This document shows positions 47,370-57,446 of a stretch of 64,000 nucleotides of DNA, one piece after another; within the stretch, counting starts at the first letter, position 1; each line of letters begins with the position of its first letter. The notes under the pieces are model-generated. The model ran no database searches and was not told the DNA's origin. It saw nothing but the letters and a program-made list of their open reading frames with translations. The stretch is from Anthoceros angustus (lineage: Eukaryota > Streptophyta > Anthocerotopsida > Anthocerotales > Anthocerotaceae): contig VJWM01000103.1 of the NCBI GenBank assembly GCA_010909165.1, forward strand, positions 868,001 to 932,000. The letters are read 5' to 3'. The position numbers were made by a program, and so were the translations under genes.

Positions 47370-48790
47370 GTTCCTGGAGCTCAAGCCCAAGCATTCAACT
47401 CTCGGCGATGAAAATTCTGCGCGCACTCCCAGCTGCTGCCATGAATAGCCGCCTGGCAGTCCCTCTTCAGCCCATACCCAGGTTACCGCAGCCAGATGTC
47501 CGGCTCAACGACAAAAGAAACGCTGGAGGAAGAAACACATAGGTCGAGAAGCGAGATCGAAGCGCCTGCAGCTGGTAATGCAACTGTCATCTCCTGATGA
47601 GCGAAGACAACGCCAACCTCCTCTGCACTGCCAGGCGACGATACGTAAATCACATCCATGACAGACAAAAACAGGCGGCCTCAGCGCAGCACGCCACAGC
47701 GCAGCACATGCGTGCGCTGGCTTTAGGCCACAACACATTGAAATGTTACTTCGTGGGTAAAATCCAGCCAGTGTGGCCACATGTACCTTTACCACGATCA
47801 AAGGGCACCATGTATGTCTTTCCGGGCACCTTTGGAAGGCATCCCTGTCGATCCCCGAAGGCCATTGATCCGTATACATGTTCGCTCGTGCGGGAAGGAC
47901 AGCCACGTCCATCCGTCCTCCTCGGAGCACATACATATCAGGCCATGGGACATGTGCCGCTCTCCCATGCGCTCTCCCGGGCGATAAACCCTAATCGAGA
48001 GCGTGCGCCTCGCGCGGTTCTCACAACCATGTCCCATCCCTTATAGCCAGCACCCGCCTGGGAGACCCATCTCCATAACGTCTGCATAACCGTGATAAGA
48101 AATGGAAATGAACTGGAACCGTGGGGTTCCGAACCTCCGATAACAACCCTGATATCTGCACACGCCAGACCACGCTTGAAAGAACCTCGGTTTGGGGGCC
48201 TGGGGCATCGCCCGCCCGGTCAGGAGTATGTACAACGCACAGCCTACACTTGGGAACCGCACGGTTTGGAAAGAGCGTTCACGCGCCAAGACATGGTGAT
48301 GTCTATAACATATATATATATATGTCTGTATGGTGGATGTCCAGTCCGTCCCGGAGGCATGCCTATTAATCCCCGAAGGCCATTAAGGTCTGCCACTCGC
48401 CATACTACACAGCCGTGAGTATGGTGTCCGAATGGCTTATCACGCCAAAGGGACACACATTTATAAGAACGTCCTGCGTTTAGATCGATACTTAGATGGG
48501 GTGCCTAAAGGGAGTGGATGCCCTTGGTGCAAGTAGCTTGGGCACACCATGGTACAAGTTGTGAAGTACCAAGTCCCATGCACCATGTTACCATGCCCTA
48601 AGAAGTTCCGGCCGCGGGCCTTAAGAAGTCCTATCCGACGGTGCCGGGTATCTCAATCAGTGGGTTATGTAATCACGGTTAGGGGTGGAGTAATGGATCC
48701 CGGGTTAGGAGATCCCTCATCAAATGAGTTCAATCATTTTAATGTGTTAGGTCCTTCATTTTTCGAGAATGGTTGCAACGGCTCCCTCGA
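47370..48790. repeat. Gene-free stretch with dispersed short repeats
   Basis: ATCCCCGAAGGCCATT occurs at about 47853 and 48370, both times after a GGAGGCATGCC-like word, showing a diverged direct repeat about 520 bp apart. An AT dinucleotide run lies at about 48309-48322. A block at about 48531-48581 is shared, inverted, with 54121-54172. No coding sequence is supported. Confidence 0.5.
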
Positions 48791-49760
48791 CTGTAACTCG
48801 CGATGCGTTTTCGCTTGGGTCTGGTCCAACCTTTGGCCTATTCTTTCTCTGCTTGCACAGCTGTGGGGCTTCCCTCGATGACTCTGGGCACATCTGACCC
48901 GTTGTCCCGCTGGCGGGCAGCGCATTGCTACGCATGACGTCATCCGGGATGTCATGTTCTCGGGCTAAGGAGGGCGGCTTTTTTTCCCTACGGTGAGCGT
49001 TCCTACACCTTGTTCAATGGTGTGTCTCTCAGGGCTGACCTTTTCTTGACCCAGAGGGACCAGGTTTCTATCGCTGATGTGGTTGTAACGGACCCCACCC
49101 GAGACAGTGTTTGTGAGCACGTTATCCTCAACCCCCCGGGTTGGGCGGCGGAAGGCTGCGCGACGGCCAAGTTCCACCTACAAGTTTTCTCCTATGCAGA
49201 ACACCCACAAGTACCAATCTCCAATCTCCATAGGAGAGTACCAGTACTCTCCTATGCATAATGGCCATACTTTTATCCCCCTCGCCATCGAGACTCGCGG
49301 GGCCATGGGTCGGGACTTCTCGAAGTTCCTCAAGGCTTGTGCTAAGGTTTACCACGATGGCAGGAATGGGGTTGGTCTCCCCCTTTCTTGTATTGTGTCT
49401 TTCTTCAGGCAATGGATGTCCATCGCCCGAGAGGGCATTGGCGAACACGGTGTACAGGACTAGTCGCCGGGGAGGCGGCCTGTGCGGTGGCGATGGTAGG
49501 TAGGCCCATTCTTATCCCTGATCACGACAATCACGAGATTCTTAGGGCGGTAGGTAGTTTTGAGAAAAGCGATCGTGGGAGTTAGTCCCCCTTGGCCTGG
49601 TGCCCTTTGTTGGGTTGACCCCTGGTACCCTTTGTTGGGTCGACCCCTTTTTTTTCGGTGTAGATGGTGTTTTTTCCATCTCTTTTCTTTCTACATAAAG
49701 TCTCTCCATTCCATTTTTTCCATCTGTTTTCTTTCTACATAAAGTCTCTCCATTCCGTAT
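48790..49760 (+). mobile_element. 3' half of the RT element family (copy d)
   Basis: This follows copies b and c from the GCGATGCGTTTTCGCTTGG block (about 48802) to the 3' tail. The C-terminal domain is well readable: RDSVCEHVILNPPGWAAEGC (about 49100-49160), HTFIPLAIETRGAMGRDF (about 49267-49320) and GVGLPLSCIVSFF (about 49369-49407). RT is absent. A stretch of about 65 bp near 49188-49258 is locally duplicated (TCTCCTATGCA twice). The tail contains two further tandem duplications: CCCTTTGTTGGGT, and a 43-bp unit ending TACATAAAGTCTCTCCATTC (49672-49757). Confidence 0.72.
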
Positions 49761-50430
49761 TCTTTTGAATCTTCATGATAGAAAGAAGGAATGATGACGA
49801 AGTTGAGTGTCCTCAAGTGACCCGGAATGGTGACAAATTAAAATTTCAATAAATTATTATCAGTTTAATTTTATAGGCAAAGAATCTATTTTATTTTACT
49901 TCTTACCATCAATATATGAAAACTTCTCATTCATAAAAAGTCATGAATTTATCACAATACGAGATGTGGAATATATAAAGATCTATATTAATTATATAAA
50001 ATTTGAATATTATATGTTAATTGTATTTAATATATTTTTAAATTGAACAGCTTTTGGGATTCTGTACCTTGACCTTTTGATGTACACAGAGCATAAAAAA
50101 AATCTTGCAATATTCTCTATGTAACCATATACGTCATAGTCTTGTTCATTTGTTTGTCATCAAGTGGTGTCGCCCTTAAGAAATCACACAAGGTATCTCA
50201 ACCTGCTTAAAAGATTGGGCTGAGAATAATAACCACACTTATAAAATTATTTTTCAATTTTCCACCTTTCTTGAATCATTTCTTATTTAATAATTCCATC
50301 ATGTCATGGGGGTTCCTTGGTTCTTTGAACCTTTCATTTTATCAAAGTCCAATTCTATAACCTTTTAATCTTGATGTTGAACATATAAGGATAGTTCGTT
50401 GCTCATGTTCATGTTATGGGTGTCATTATG
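49760..50430. other. AT-rich gene-free stretch
   Basis: Very A/T-rich with no reading frame of note. It leads into the 25-bp minisatellite. Confidence 0.5.
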
Positions 50431-50431
50431 T

Positions 50432-50806
50432 CTATTACATTGTAATTTGACTTTGTCTATTACATTGTAATATGGCTTTGTCTATTACATTGTAATAAGA
50501 CTTTGTCTATTACAACGTAATATGACTTTGTCTATTACAACGGAATATGACTTTGTCTACTACAACGGAATATGACTTTGTCTATTACAACAGAATATGA
50601 CTTTGTTTATTACAACGTTATATGACTTTGTCTATTACAACGGAATATGACTTTGTCTATTACAACGTAATATGACTATGTCTATTATAACGTAATATGT
50701 GTTTATATGACTTTGTCTATTACAACGGAATATGACTTTGTCTATTACAACGTAATATGACTATGTCTATTATAACGTAATATGTGTCTATTACTACGTT
50801 ATATGA
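50432..50806. repeat. 25-bp minisatellite, about 14 units
   Basis: The unit TCTATTACAACGTAATATG plus ACTTTG is repeated head to tail with few changes; variants have ACATTGTAAT, ACAACGGAAT or ATAACGTAAT in the centre. The core ATTACAACGTAAT is nearly its own reverse complement. Two units near 50690 and 50780 are shortened. The array ends about 80 bp before the ATG of a small secreted-protein gene, so it occupies that gene's promoter. Confidence 0.85.
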
Positions 50807-50885
50807 CTAGAGCTCATTTGATAGCGTGGCATATTTAATATACATAGTTATATATTCCACATCTCATTTGATAGGCTAGCATAGA

Positions 50886-51380
50886 ATGAAAATATCAAAT
50901 ATGGTTATTTGGATTACAATAGGGGTTCTTATTAGTTTTCAAATCAATTTTCAAATGATCCTAGCCCTAGATGAAGTGTTTGGGCCGGATTTGCCACCTC
51001 TAACAAATATTGTTGCTCAATCATGTGCTGGCATTGTGGACTACGAAAAGCTTATAATCTTAATAGACTTTGGACTTGCTCGTTCTAGCGATGAAGCATA
51101 TGATGGATTTCCAGATGATCTTCCAAAGATAGTATCATACAACGCTGTGTTGCCTACAAGTCCGAGACCCGAGGAACCACCAATTCCAATCACTCTTCAC
51201 GTCAATATTGGATGTTACTCAATAGGTACAGAAAAACAAACAATGCATACTAAACGTCAATGCCAGTATTGTATTCAATATATACGTGATGAGTTGATAA
51301 ATAAAAAATGTCTTCATCAAATTGCCGTATTTTTCGAGCTTGAAGATTGTTATCTTGGATACATTTTAGACTCAACTTGA
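50886..51380 (+). CDS. Small secreted Gnk2-like (ginkbilobin/DUF26) protein
   Basis: A single exon encodes 164 residues. An N-terminal hydrophobic stretch (MVIWITIGVLISFQ, then NFQMILALDE) looks like a signal peptide cut near residue 30. The mature part carries the cysteine pattern of one Gnk2 domain: an early Cys (AQSCAG), the GFPDDLP turn, then GCYSIGTEKQTMHTKRQC followed by QYC, giving the two-residue spacing of the CxxC, a later Cys (KKCLHQI) and a final DCYLGY. In land plants this domain occurs in apoplastic antifungal proteins such as ginkbilobin, in plasmodesmata proteins and in receptor kinases. There is no kinase or membrane anchor here, so it is a short secreted form. Codons are AT-rich like the surrounding region. 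A paralogue lies at 55474-55926. Function is inferred from the domain only. Confidence 0.7.
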   Translation: MKISNMVIWITIGVLISFQINFQMILALDEVFGPDLPPLTNIVAQSCAGIVDYEKLIILIDFGLARSSDEAYDGFPDDLPKIVSYNAVLPTSPRPEEPPIPITLHVNIGCYSIGTEKQTMHTKRQCQYCIQYIRDELINKKCLHQIAVFFELEDCYLGYILDST

Positions 51381-52050
51381 ACATTTTTACCTTGAGTTTG
51401 ACCTAGATACTAGACCGTACATAAAACTACAATATTATGATATTGAAGTACAAAATGAAAATGAAGTCCATCCTAGAATGAATTTATACATAACGCTAAA
51501 AAGATTTTTATTGTCTTCCCTTCAAGAGTGACATCTACATGTGGGTCCATTGAAACTCCGCGGTCAAGCACCCTTGAGTTGGATCACTGCTAAGATGGCG
51601 TGCTACCCATCTGCTATTGTAAAAGGATGGGGTGCTACACAACCTCTGCTATAAAAGGATGGGTACTACCCATCCCTTGGTATAAAAAAGCCCTACGAGG
51701 CCGAGGATGGGTGCGTATACTCATCCTTTTTTGTAAAACAAGTCCTATGGGGCTGCTTGCTACAAAAGCCCTAGGGCCTCGTGTTGTAAAAAGCCCTATT
51801 AGACTACTCTGAATTAAATCCACGGATCGAATTCATTATAAAAAAACATTTTTATTAACTATAAAAAATTTCTCATATTGAAAGAAATATCATTTTCTTT
51901 TCTTATTTTAGATTTTGTGCCATGGGTTGGGGTTGCAAAGATTATTGCAGGTGTGTTGGGATAGAGGACAACGTTCTTGGTTCTCTATGAGACCGTCAAG
52001 CAGATCTAGAGGGATAACGTACAAGGTGTCTCTCTCTAGCATTGCAGCCG
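51381..52050. repeat. Gene-free stretch with repeated GTAAAA/ATAAAAGG words
   Basis: At about 51600-51800 short related pieces recur: ATTGTAAAAGGATGGGGTGC, CTATAAAAGGATGGGTACTA, GTATAAAAAAGCCCTA and GTTGTAAAAAGCCCTA. The last resembles the GTTGTAAAAGCCC word near position 393. No gene is seen. Confidence 0.5.
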
Positions 52051-52054
52051 GCTT

Positions 52055-52290
52055 TATACACAAGCGGTATATATATAATGGAGATGGTGCACTGCAATCG
52101 GTTTTGTAAACAATAGGTATACAACACATGAGGTATATGTATAGTGGAGATGGTGCAATGTAGTCGGCTTTGTACACTATGTACACTGTAGATTTTATTA
52201 TCACAGTAGATATACAACACAAGAGGTATATGTATAGTGGAGATGGTGCACTGCAGTCGGCTTTGTACACAATAGGTATACAACATAGTG
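52055..52290. repeat. Tandem repeat of about 60-110 bp
   Basis: At least three copies of a unit containing GGTATA then TATAATGGAGATGGTGCACT or GTATAGTGGAGATGGTGCAC, followed by GCAGTCGGCTTTGTACAC, lie at about 52064-52110, 52127-52180 and 52227-52270. The middle copy has an extra AT-rich insert of about 40 bp before the next copy. Confidence 0.7.
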
Positions 52291-52478
52291 AGGATGGTGT
52301 GCATACAACAATAATGGCAGCTCATACATATGATTATGCCCCATATGGGGCCACAGTTGAAACTCCAGTCAGGTCGGTAGGGTGACCGGGGTGCATAACT
52401 AGGTGTTCGTGATCGAGGGTGATGTATTCTGGCACTGGCCACGACGGCATGCCATCGTCACCATCTTAGCTCCTGCAA

Positions 52479-53998
52479 GCTCATCAATTTTCTCGTAACC
52501 TACCCTGATGTGTGACACACCGGTATGAACAGAGTTGGTAGACTAGGGTTTTGAAGATTTGGTGGATTAGAACTACGGCGCAGGATCCGTCCTCTACACT
52601 GAGAAATTTTGCTAGAGGATATGTTTGCACATGGGAAATTGTGCAATCAAGTGGTTCTCCTTCACCAACGTAAACCTGGATTCCACGGACATTATAAAAA
52701 ACTCGTAACCTGGATTCTATGGACGCATTTATCAAAAATCTAATACATGTACATTCATATTTTCTTCAATTTTGAAACCTGCTTGTAGTTTGTACATTTT
52801 GGGTTGATAAAGTTCTTAAGATTTATATTTTTACGCATTATTTAAATCCATTAGAGACCTTCTTGTTGTATGTCTAATGAAAAATGATAGATGTGATGGA
52901 AATGTGGAGACTTTACGTAGAAAAGAGATGGGAAAATCCATCTACCGTGAGACGAAGGGGAAACAAACCTATGGAGGGCACCAAGCCAAGGGGAGTAGCC
53001 CCATGAGGTGAGAGAACTATGAGGCATGAGAAAAAAAAAATGATACTCGACATGATATTTTCCTAATGAATGTTCTTTTAGAATAATAAATGGTGTCATT
53101 AGAAGCTTAGAACCCTAGGCCGTTCAGAAAAGCCGTTGCTCGTTCAATTGATTCTAACCCACGTCACTGAATCGAACCGGCCAACACGACGATTCAATGT
53201 GGTTGTCATTCCGTGACCTAAGCAAGTAATGATTAGATTTCATCAATTTTCTCGTAACCTACCCCGATGTGTGACACAATGAATGAGTTGGTAGACTAGG
53301 GTTTTGAAGATTTGGTGGATTAGAACTACGCAGATCCGGCCCCTCTCTAATCGAAATTTTGCTAGAGGATATGTTTGCACATGGGAAATTGTGCAATCAA
53401 GTGGTTCTCCTTCACCAACGTAAACCTGGATTCCACGGACATTATAAAAACTCAGAATTGGATTCTATGGACGATTTATCAAAATCTAATACATGTACAT
53501 TCATATTTTCTTCAATTTTGAAACCCGCCAGTTTAAGCATTTTGGGTTGATAAAGTTCTTAAGATTTATATTTTTACGCATTATTTAAATCCATTAGAGA
53601 CCTTCTTGTTGTATGTCTAATGAAAAATGATAGATGTGATGGAAATGTGGAGACTTTACGTAGAAAAGAGATGGGAAAATCCATCTACCGTGAGACGAAG
53701 GGGAAACAAACCTATGGAGGGCACCAAGCCAAGGGGGAGTAGCCCCCATGAGGTGAGAGAACTATGAGGCATGAGAAAAAAAAAATGATACTCGACATGA
53801 TATTTTCCTAATGAATGTTCTTTTAGAATAATAAATGGTGTCATTAGAAGCTTAGAACCCCACGGACCGGCAAACAGAAGTTCGCTTGCTCGTTCAATCG
53901 CCTAACCCACGCTATCAGAATCGAACCGAACGACCGAGATTCAATGTGGTTGTCATTCCGCTGACCTAAGCAAGTAATGATTAGATTTCAGTTCAATT
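52479..53998. repeat. Tandem duplication of a 0.76-kb unit
   Basis: 52479-53238 and 53239-53998 are head-to-tail copies. Both start ATCAATTTTCTCGTAACCTA, share long identical stretches (for example around 52846-53110 versus 53580-53855), and end with CAAGTAATGATTAGATTTCA. Identical blocks are interrupted by short patches that differ strongly and have changed length, for example around 52575 versus 53330, 52780 versus 53525, and 53115 versus 53862. No gene lies in the unit. Confidence 0.85.
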
Positions 53999-53999
53999 T

Positions 54000-54318
54000 G
54001 AATCATTTTGGAGGCCGAAATAAACCGGCATGAAAAACCCAAGGTTCAACCAACTTCAAGGTTAAGATATGTAGAAGAAGAAGAAGAATTTTATTTAAGT
54101 CCACTAAGGATGGATTTCCGTCATGGGACTTGGTACTTAACACCTCATACCATGGTGTGCCTAAGCTACTCGTAGTTTTACGGTGTACACGTTACATTTC
54201 AAACACCAGCCCGCTTCATCTCGTACAAATTTCTCCTTTGTGTGCGTCAGCGCTGGGCGGGCTCATGGTGGGTGGTCTCACTGTGGGCGGGCTCAGTGAG
54301 CTCCTTCAACCCTAAGAA
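54000..54318. other. Gene-free; contains an inverted dispersed repeat
   Basis: 54121-54172 is the inverted counterpart of about 48531-48581. GAA trinucleotides repeat at about 54072-54088. CTCATGGTGGGTGGTCTCAC and similar words repeat near 54262-54300. Confidence 0.5.
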
Positions 54319-54618
54319 TCAGGGCTCAAAGGTATCCCTGCGGCAGCGCGTCTCTAATGGCCGCAGTTGCTCAACCACATGAAAGAACCTAGCAGGCTTC
54401 ATCCTTATTAATGTCTTCCACCTTAAAGCATCCAAATATGCATACTTGTTCATCATAAAGCGCCAAAACCATGTGTTTCTTCTTTCTTTTACCCACCAAC
54501 TTGAATCTTGGCATAAGGAGATATACCTCGGTGCCACCATGTTGTGCAACTGATTCACACAGGTGAAGAGATGCTTGCTTAAACCTAGAATCTCATCATT
54601 GTCATCATCATTTGACAT
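54319..54618 (-). pseudogene. N-terminal fragment of a PIF/Harbinger transposase
   Basis: An open frame of 99 residues contains NTWFWRFMMNKYAYLDALRW (about 54480-54420), then KTLIRMKPARFFHVVEQLRP and RRDT. This follows the N-terminal layout of plant HARBI1-like nucleases, where a Trp-rich start and a D..RW..L.RM motif precede the DDE domain. No DDE catalytic residues follow on the minus strand, so only the N-terminal part survives. Confidence 0.55.
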
Positions 54619-54619
54619 C

Positions 54620-55470
54620 TTTCTCTATTTAAATCCTAGCCCAACATAGCCAAATGGCCTCTAGTAGGCAAACAGAAGCTCATGAATACAAATCTGCAAG
54701 ATGACCATACAAGTCTACAGGTCCTGAAGGTATGAACCTCCCCATCTTCAGTACTACTATCCAATTCAATTCGATGGCCTATCAGTGGGATCATGGTTTG
54801 TCATTTATAGTTCATTTAACAATTCAATTCAATTGCGAAATTGAACAGTCCAAGTTGGAGTCGAACTGTCTAGTTGACACACGGTTTGTATAAATAAACT
54901 AAGAAACTAGATGAGTGTCAGTTCGGGCGAAGTGTCAGTTCGCAGGGTCCTTAGTCTTTAATATGTAACAAAGTAAAAAGGAACCCGCTCATATGGGTCC
55001 CGCTAAAATTTTCAAGTAAACAAGAAAAAATATCATTAATAAATAAAGCATTTTTTAGAATCAAATAGTTATTTTTGTATATATTCTAGGATCCTTTTAT
55101 TTAAGTTTTTAGCTCCCTGTTCGTTTTCTCCATAGCTTGCAAAAGCGTTTAAGAAATCGTATATTCAAATTCACAAGCTGAATTTTGTTCTTATGTAGGT
55201 ATCACTTGTTTTTCCGTGTAAAGGTTAAGTTAAGTAAGTGTGTCACTTTTAATATGGTTCTACTTCTCCCTACTAGTAGTTTTATGCATGAAAATGCTAG
55301 TTAAAAGTTGATGTAGTCTGTGCAGAGATGTCGCGGTTATGGCAAATGATCCAAGTTATTTGTGAATATTGAATTCGTGACTTTGGATTCATTGTGTTAT
55401 CCCTTTGAATGTTTACTTTTACATGAGAGCCATGAATGGATGTGTTAAATTTTCAGCAATAATTGATTTT
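54620..55470. other. AT-rich gene-free stretch
   Basis: No recognised feature. It includes the promoter of the second Gnk2-like gene, in which no TATA box or repeat array stands out. Confidence 0.5.
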
Positions 55471-55473
55471 GCC

Positions 55474-55926
55474 ATGCGTTATTCATACAAATATGAAAAT
55501 ATTCTTATTATTCTAATTATCTTCATTTGTTACAATGCACCTTATGCAATGATGGATGTCTCAAAAAATTATAATCCTCATGAAGTATATACTTGTGATA
55601 ATACTCGTTTATTTTCTACATTAATTTTGGGAGGAAGTATGAGGAATTTTATCCAAGGGGGAGCTGATAGTTTTCCTGATGGTCTTCCATTTAGCTTTAC
55701 TGATTATATTTATGGTATTCCTGTTTTTTGGGGTGTGGCAAATTGTTATGAAAATCAGAACACAATGATGACGCGTGGACAATGTCTACAATGCTTGAAA
55801 ATGCTTCAAAACACCCTTTCAACTACTTGTGCGTTTGCTTCCACAGCTGAATACGGAACTGCAGATTGTTACATAAAATTTTCCTTTCAGAAACCTGTAG
55901 TTTGTATTCCACCTGTATGTCTTTGA
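55474..55926 (+). CDS. Second small secreted Gnk2-like protein
   Basis: A single exon encodes 150 residues from the ATG at 55474. The start is chosen because the next 25 residues form a clean signal peptide: a basic N-terminus MRYSYKYENI, the core LIILIIFICYN, and an APYA cut site. An earlier in-frame ATG at 55423 would put the hydrophobic core too far inside. The mature part has TCDNTRLFSTLI, then SFPDGLPF (compare GFPDDLP in the gene at 50886), then ANCYENQNTMMTRGQCLQCL with the CxxC of a Gnk2 domain, TTCAFAS and TADCYIKFSF. The C-terminus adds three more Cys in VVCIPPVCL. The last codons and 3' flank are duplicated downstream. It is AT-rich like its paralogue. A role as an apoplastic or antifungal protein is inference from the domain. 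Confidence 0.68.
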   Translation: MRYSYKYENILIILIIFICYNAPYAMMDVSKNYNPHEVYTCDNTRLFSTLILGGSMRNFIQGGADSFPDGLPFSFTDYIYGIPVFWGVANCYENQNTMMTRGQCLQCLKMLQNTLSTTCAFASTAEYGTADCYIKFSFQKPVVCIPPVCL

Positions 55927-56145
55927 GAAGACAATCATACAAGTATGCACAACATGGAACACCACATGTGTGAAAATAGAAGAGGTTGTTTATCTTTGAT
56001 CATCTGATGTATGGAAAGTATCTCACCTGCATGTCTTTGAGAAGACAATCATATAGGCATGCACAACATGGAACACCAAATATGTGAAAATAAAAGAGGC
56101 TGTTCGTCTTTGATCATCACATGTATGGAAAGAGAGGAGACCGTG
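55908..56145. repeat. Tandem duplication of the 3' end of the Gnk2-like gene
   Basis: CACCTGTATGTCTTTGAGAA (55911, covering the stop codon) and CACCTGCATGTCTTTGAGAA (about 56027) each start a copy of about 115 bp. Both contain GACAATCATA and GCACAACATGGAACACCA. The second copy is noncoding. AGAACTTTGCAACCACCTAG-like units repeat further on at about 56230-56390. Confidence 0.7.
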
Positions 56146-57440
56146 TATCTTTGAGAATATAAATACTAGTTCTAATACTAGTCGTTGCAATTAAATCTTT
56201 GAGCTTTGAGAATGGAAACATAAGAACGGAAACATAAGAACTTTGCAACCACCTAGATCTTTGATATTATGAGAATAGAAACACCAGAACTTTGTAAATA
56301 ACTAGATCTTTGAGAATAGAAACACCAAAACTTTGCAAACAACTAGATCTTTGATATTTAAAAATAGAACCACCAGAACTTGGCAAACGACTAAACCTAT
56401 GGGAACACCACTTCTTTTCTTGCCTCACATTTAACCTCGTATCTTTAAAATTATATTATGTTTTACTATTCATCTTTAGATGTTCTTCTATAGATCTCTA
56501 GCTGTAAATTATAATATTCCATAGCTTAGGATACGGCCAAGGCAGTCCGCTCCCTAAGATTTCTCTCAACCTGGTGGTTGGAAATATATATTATTTAGTG
56601 ATTTCTTGGACATTTATGGATTTAAGAAATATCCAAGAAAATAAGATATAGAAAATGGTAGAGTACAATAAGCTAGTAATTATCATGTATCATTTGTAGC
56701 TGTAATGGACATGTTTCGAGTGACCATAGTTGGCCATGGTCCATGAAATTTTGTAGACAAGCTCTTGGTTTGGGAGGTGTGTCATCCTGAGTTTTTTTTA
56801 TTTGTCAAAGTACGTTTGATTGACCATAGTTGGCTATGGTCTATGAAATTTTGTAGATGGGCTTTTGGTTTGGGAGGTTTGTCATCCCTAGTTTTTTTGG
56901 TGAAATTTTGTAGACGGGCTCTTGGTTTGGGAGCAGTGTCATCCTGAATTTTTTTGGGCTGTCAAAGTATGCTCGGGTCACACCTTGGACTGAGCAAGTT
57001 AGATGAATGAGAAGTGTGGAAAGATTCTCTTATAACTTTCATGGGAAGGGAAGAGGTCTAGAATATTGAATTATTTAATAATATAATAATACCAAAAAAC
57101 ATGTGAAATATATGAAACCATAGAATACATAAAGATGCTTTGAAAATAAATATCAATTAGGTACTATGATAGAAGATTGAGAAAACGGCCATGTTTGAGG
57201 AAAGTGAAAAACCCACTCAAAAAGCCTCCCCTCCGTCAATCTGGGGTTAAGATAGGAGCGAGCAAAACACCACGCCTTTGAGGATAAGAAATAGAACACG
57301 GTGCACGTTTTTGAGATAAAATATATAAAATCGTTTTTCTTTCATATTTTTACTAGCACCTGAACCTGCAAGATTTGGTAATAAAGAAACCTTTTGGTTG
57401 CTTTTCACTTGGAATTTGCGAAGCCTTGTGGCAGTGAGGT
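56145..57440. repeat. AT-rich stretch with a 90-130 bp tandem repeat
   Basis: At about 56722-56965 three copies of a unit recur: TGACCATAGTTGGCCATGGT, then GAAATTTTGTAGACAAGCTC, TTGGTTTGGGAGG, GTCATCCTGAG and a T-run. The third copy lacks the first block. GACCAT/ATGGTC inside the unit is palindromic. No gene is supported. Confidence 0.65.
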
Positions 57441-57446
57441 GAGGAC

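Noticed and set aside
50432-50806. Regular repeats resembling a CRISPR array
   Set aside because: Units are contiguous with no unique spacers, and the genome is a plant's, so it is a minisatellite.
52851-53844. Two near-identical short open frames in the tandem duplication
   Set aside because: Both lie within the duplicated noncoding unit, are cut at different lengths in the two copies, and have no family resemblance.
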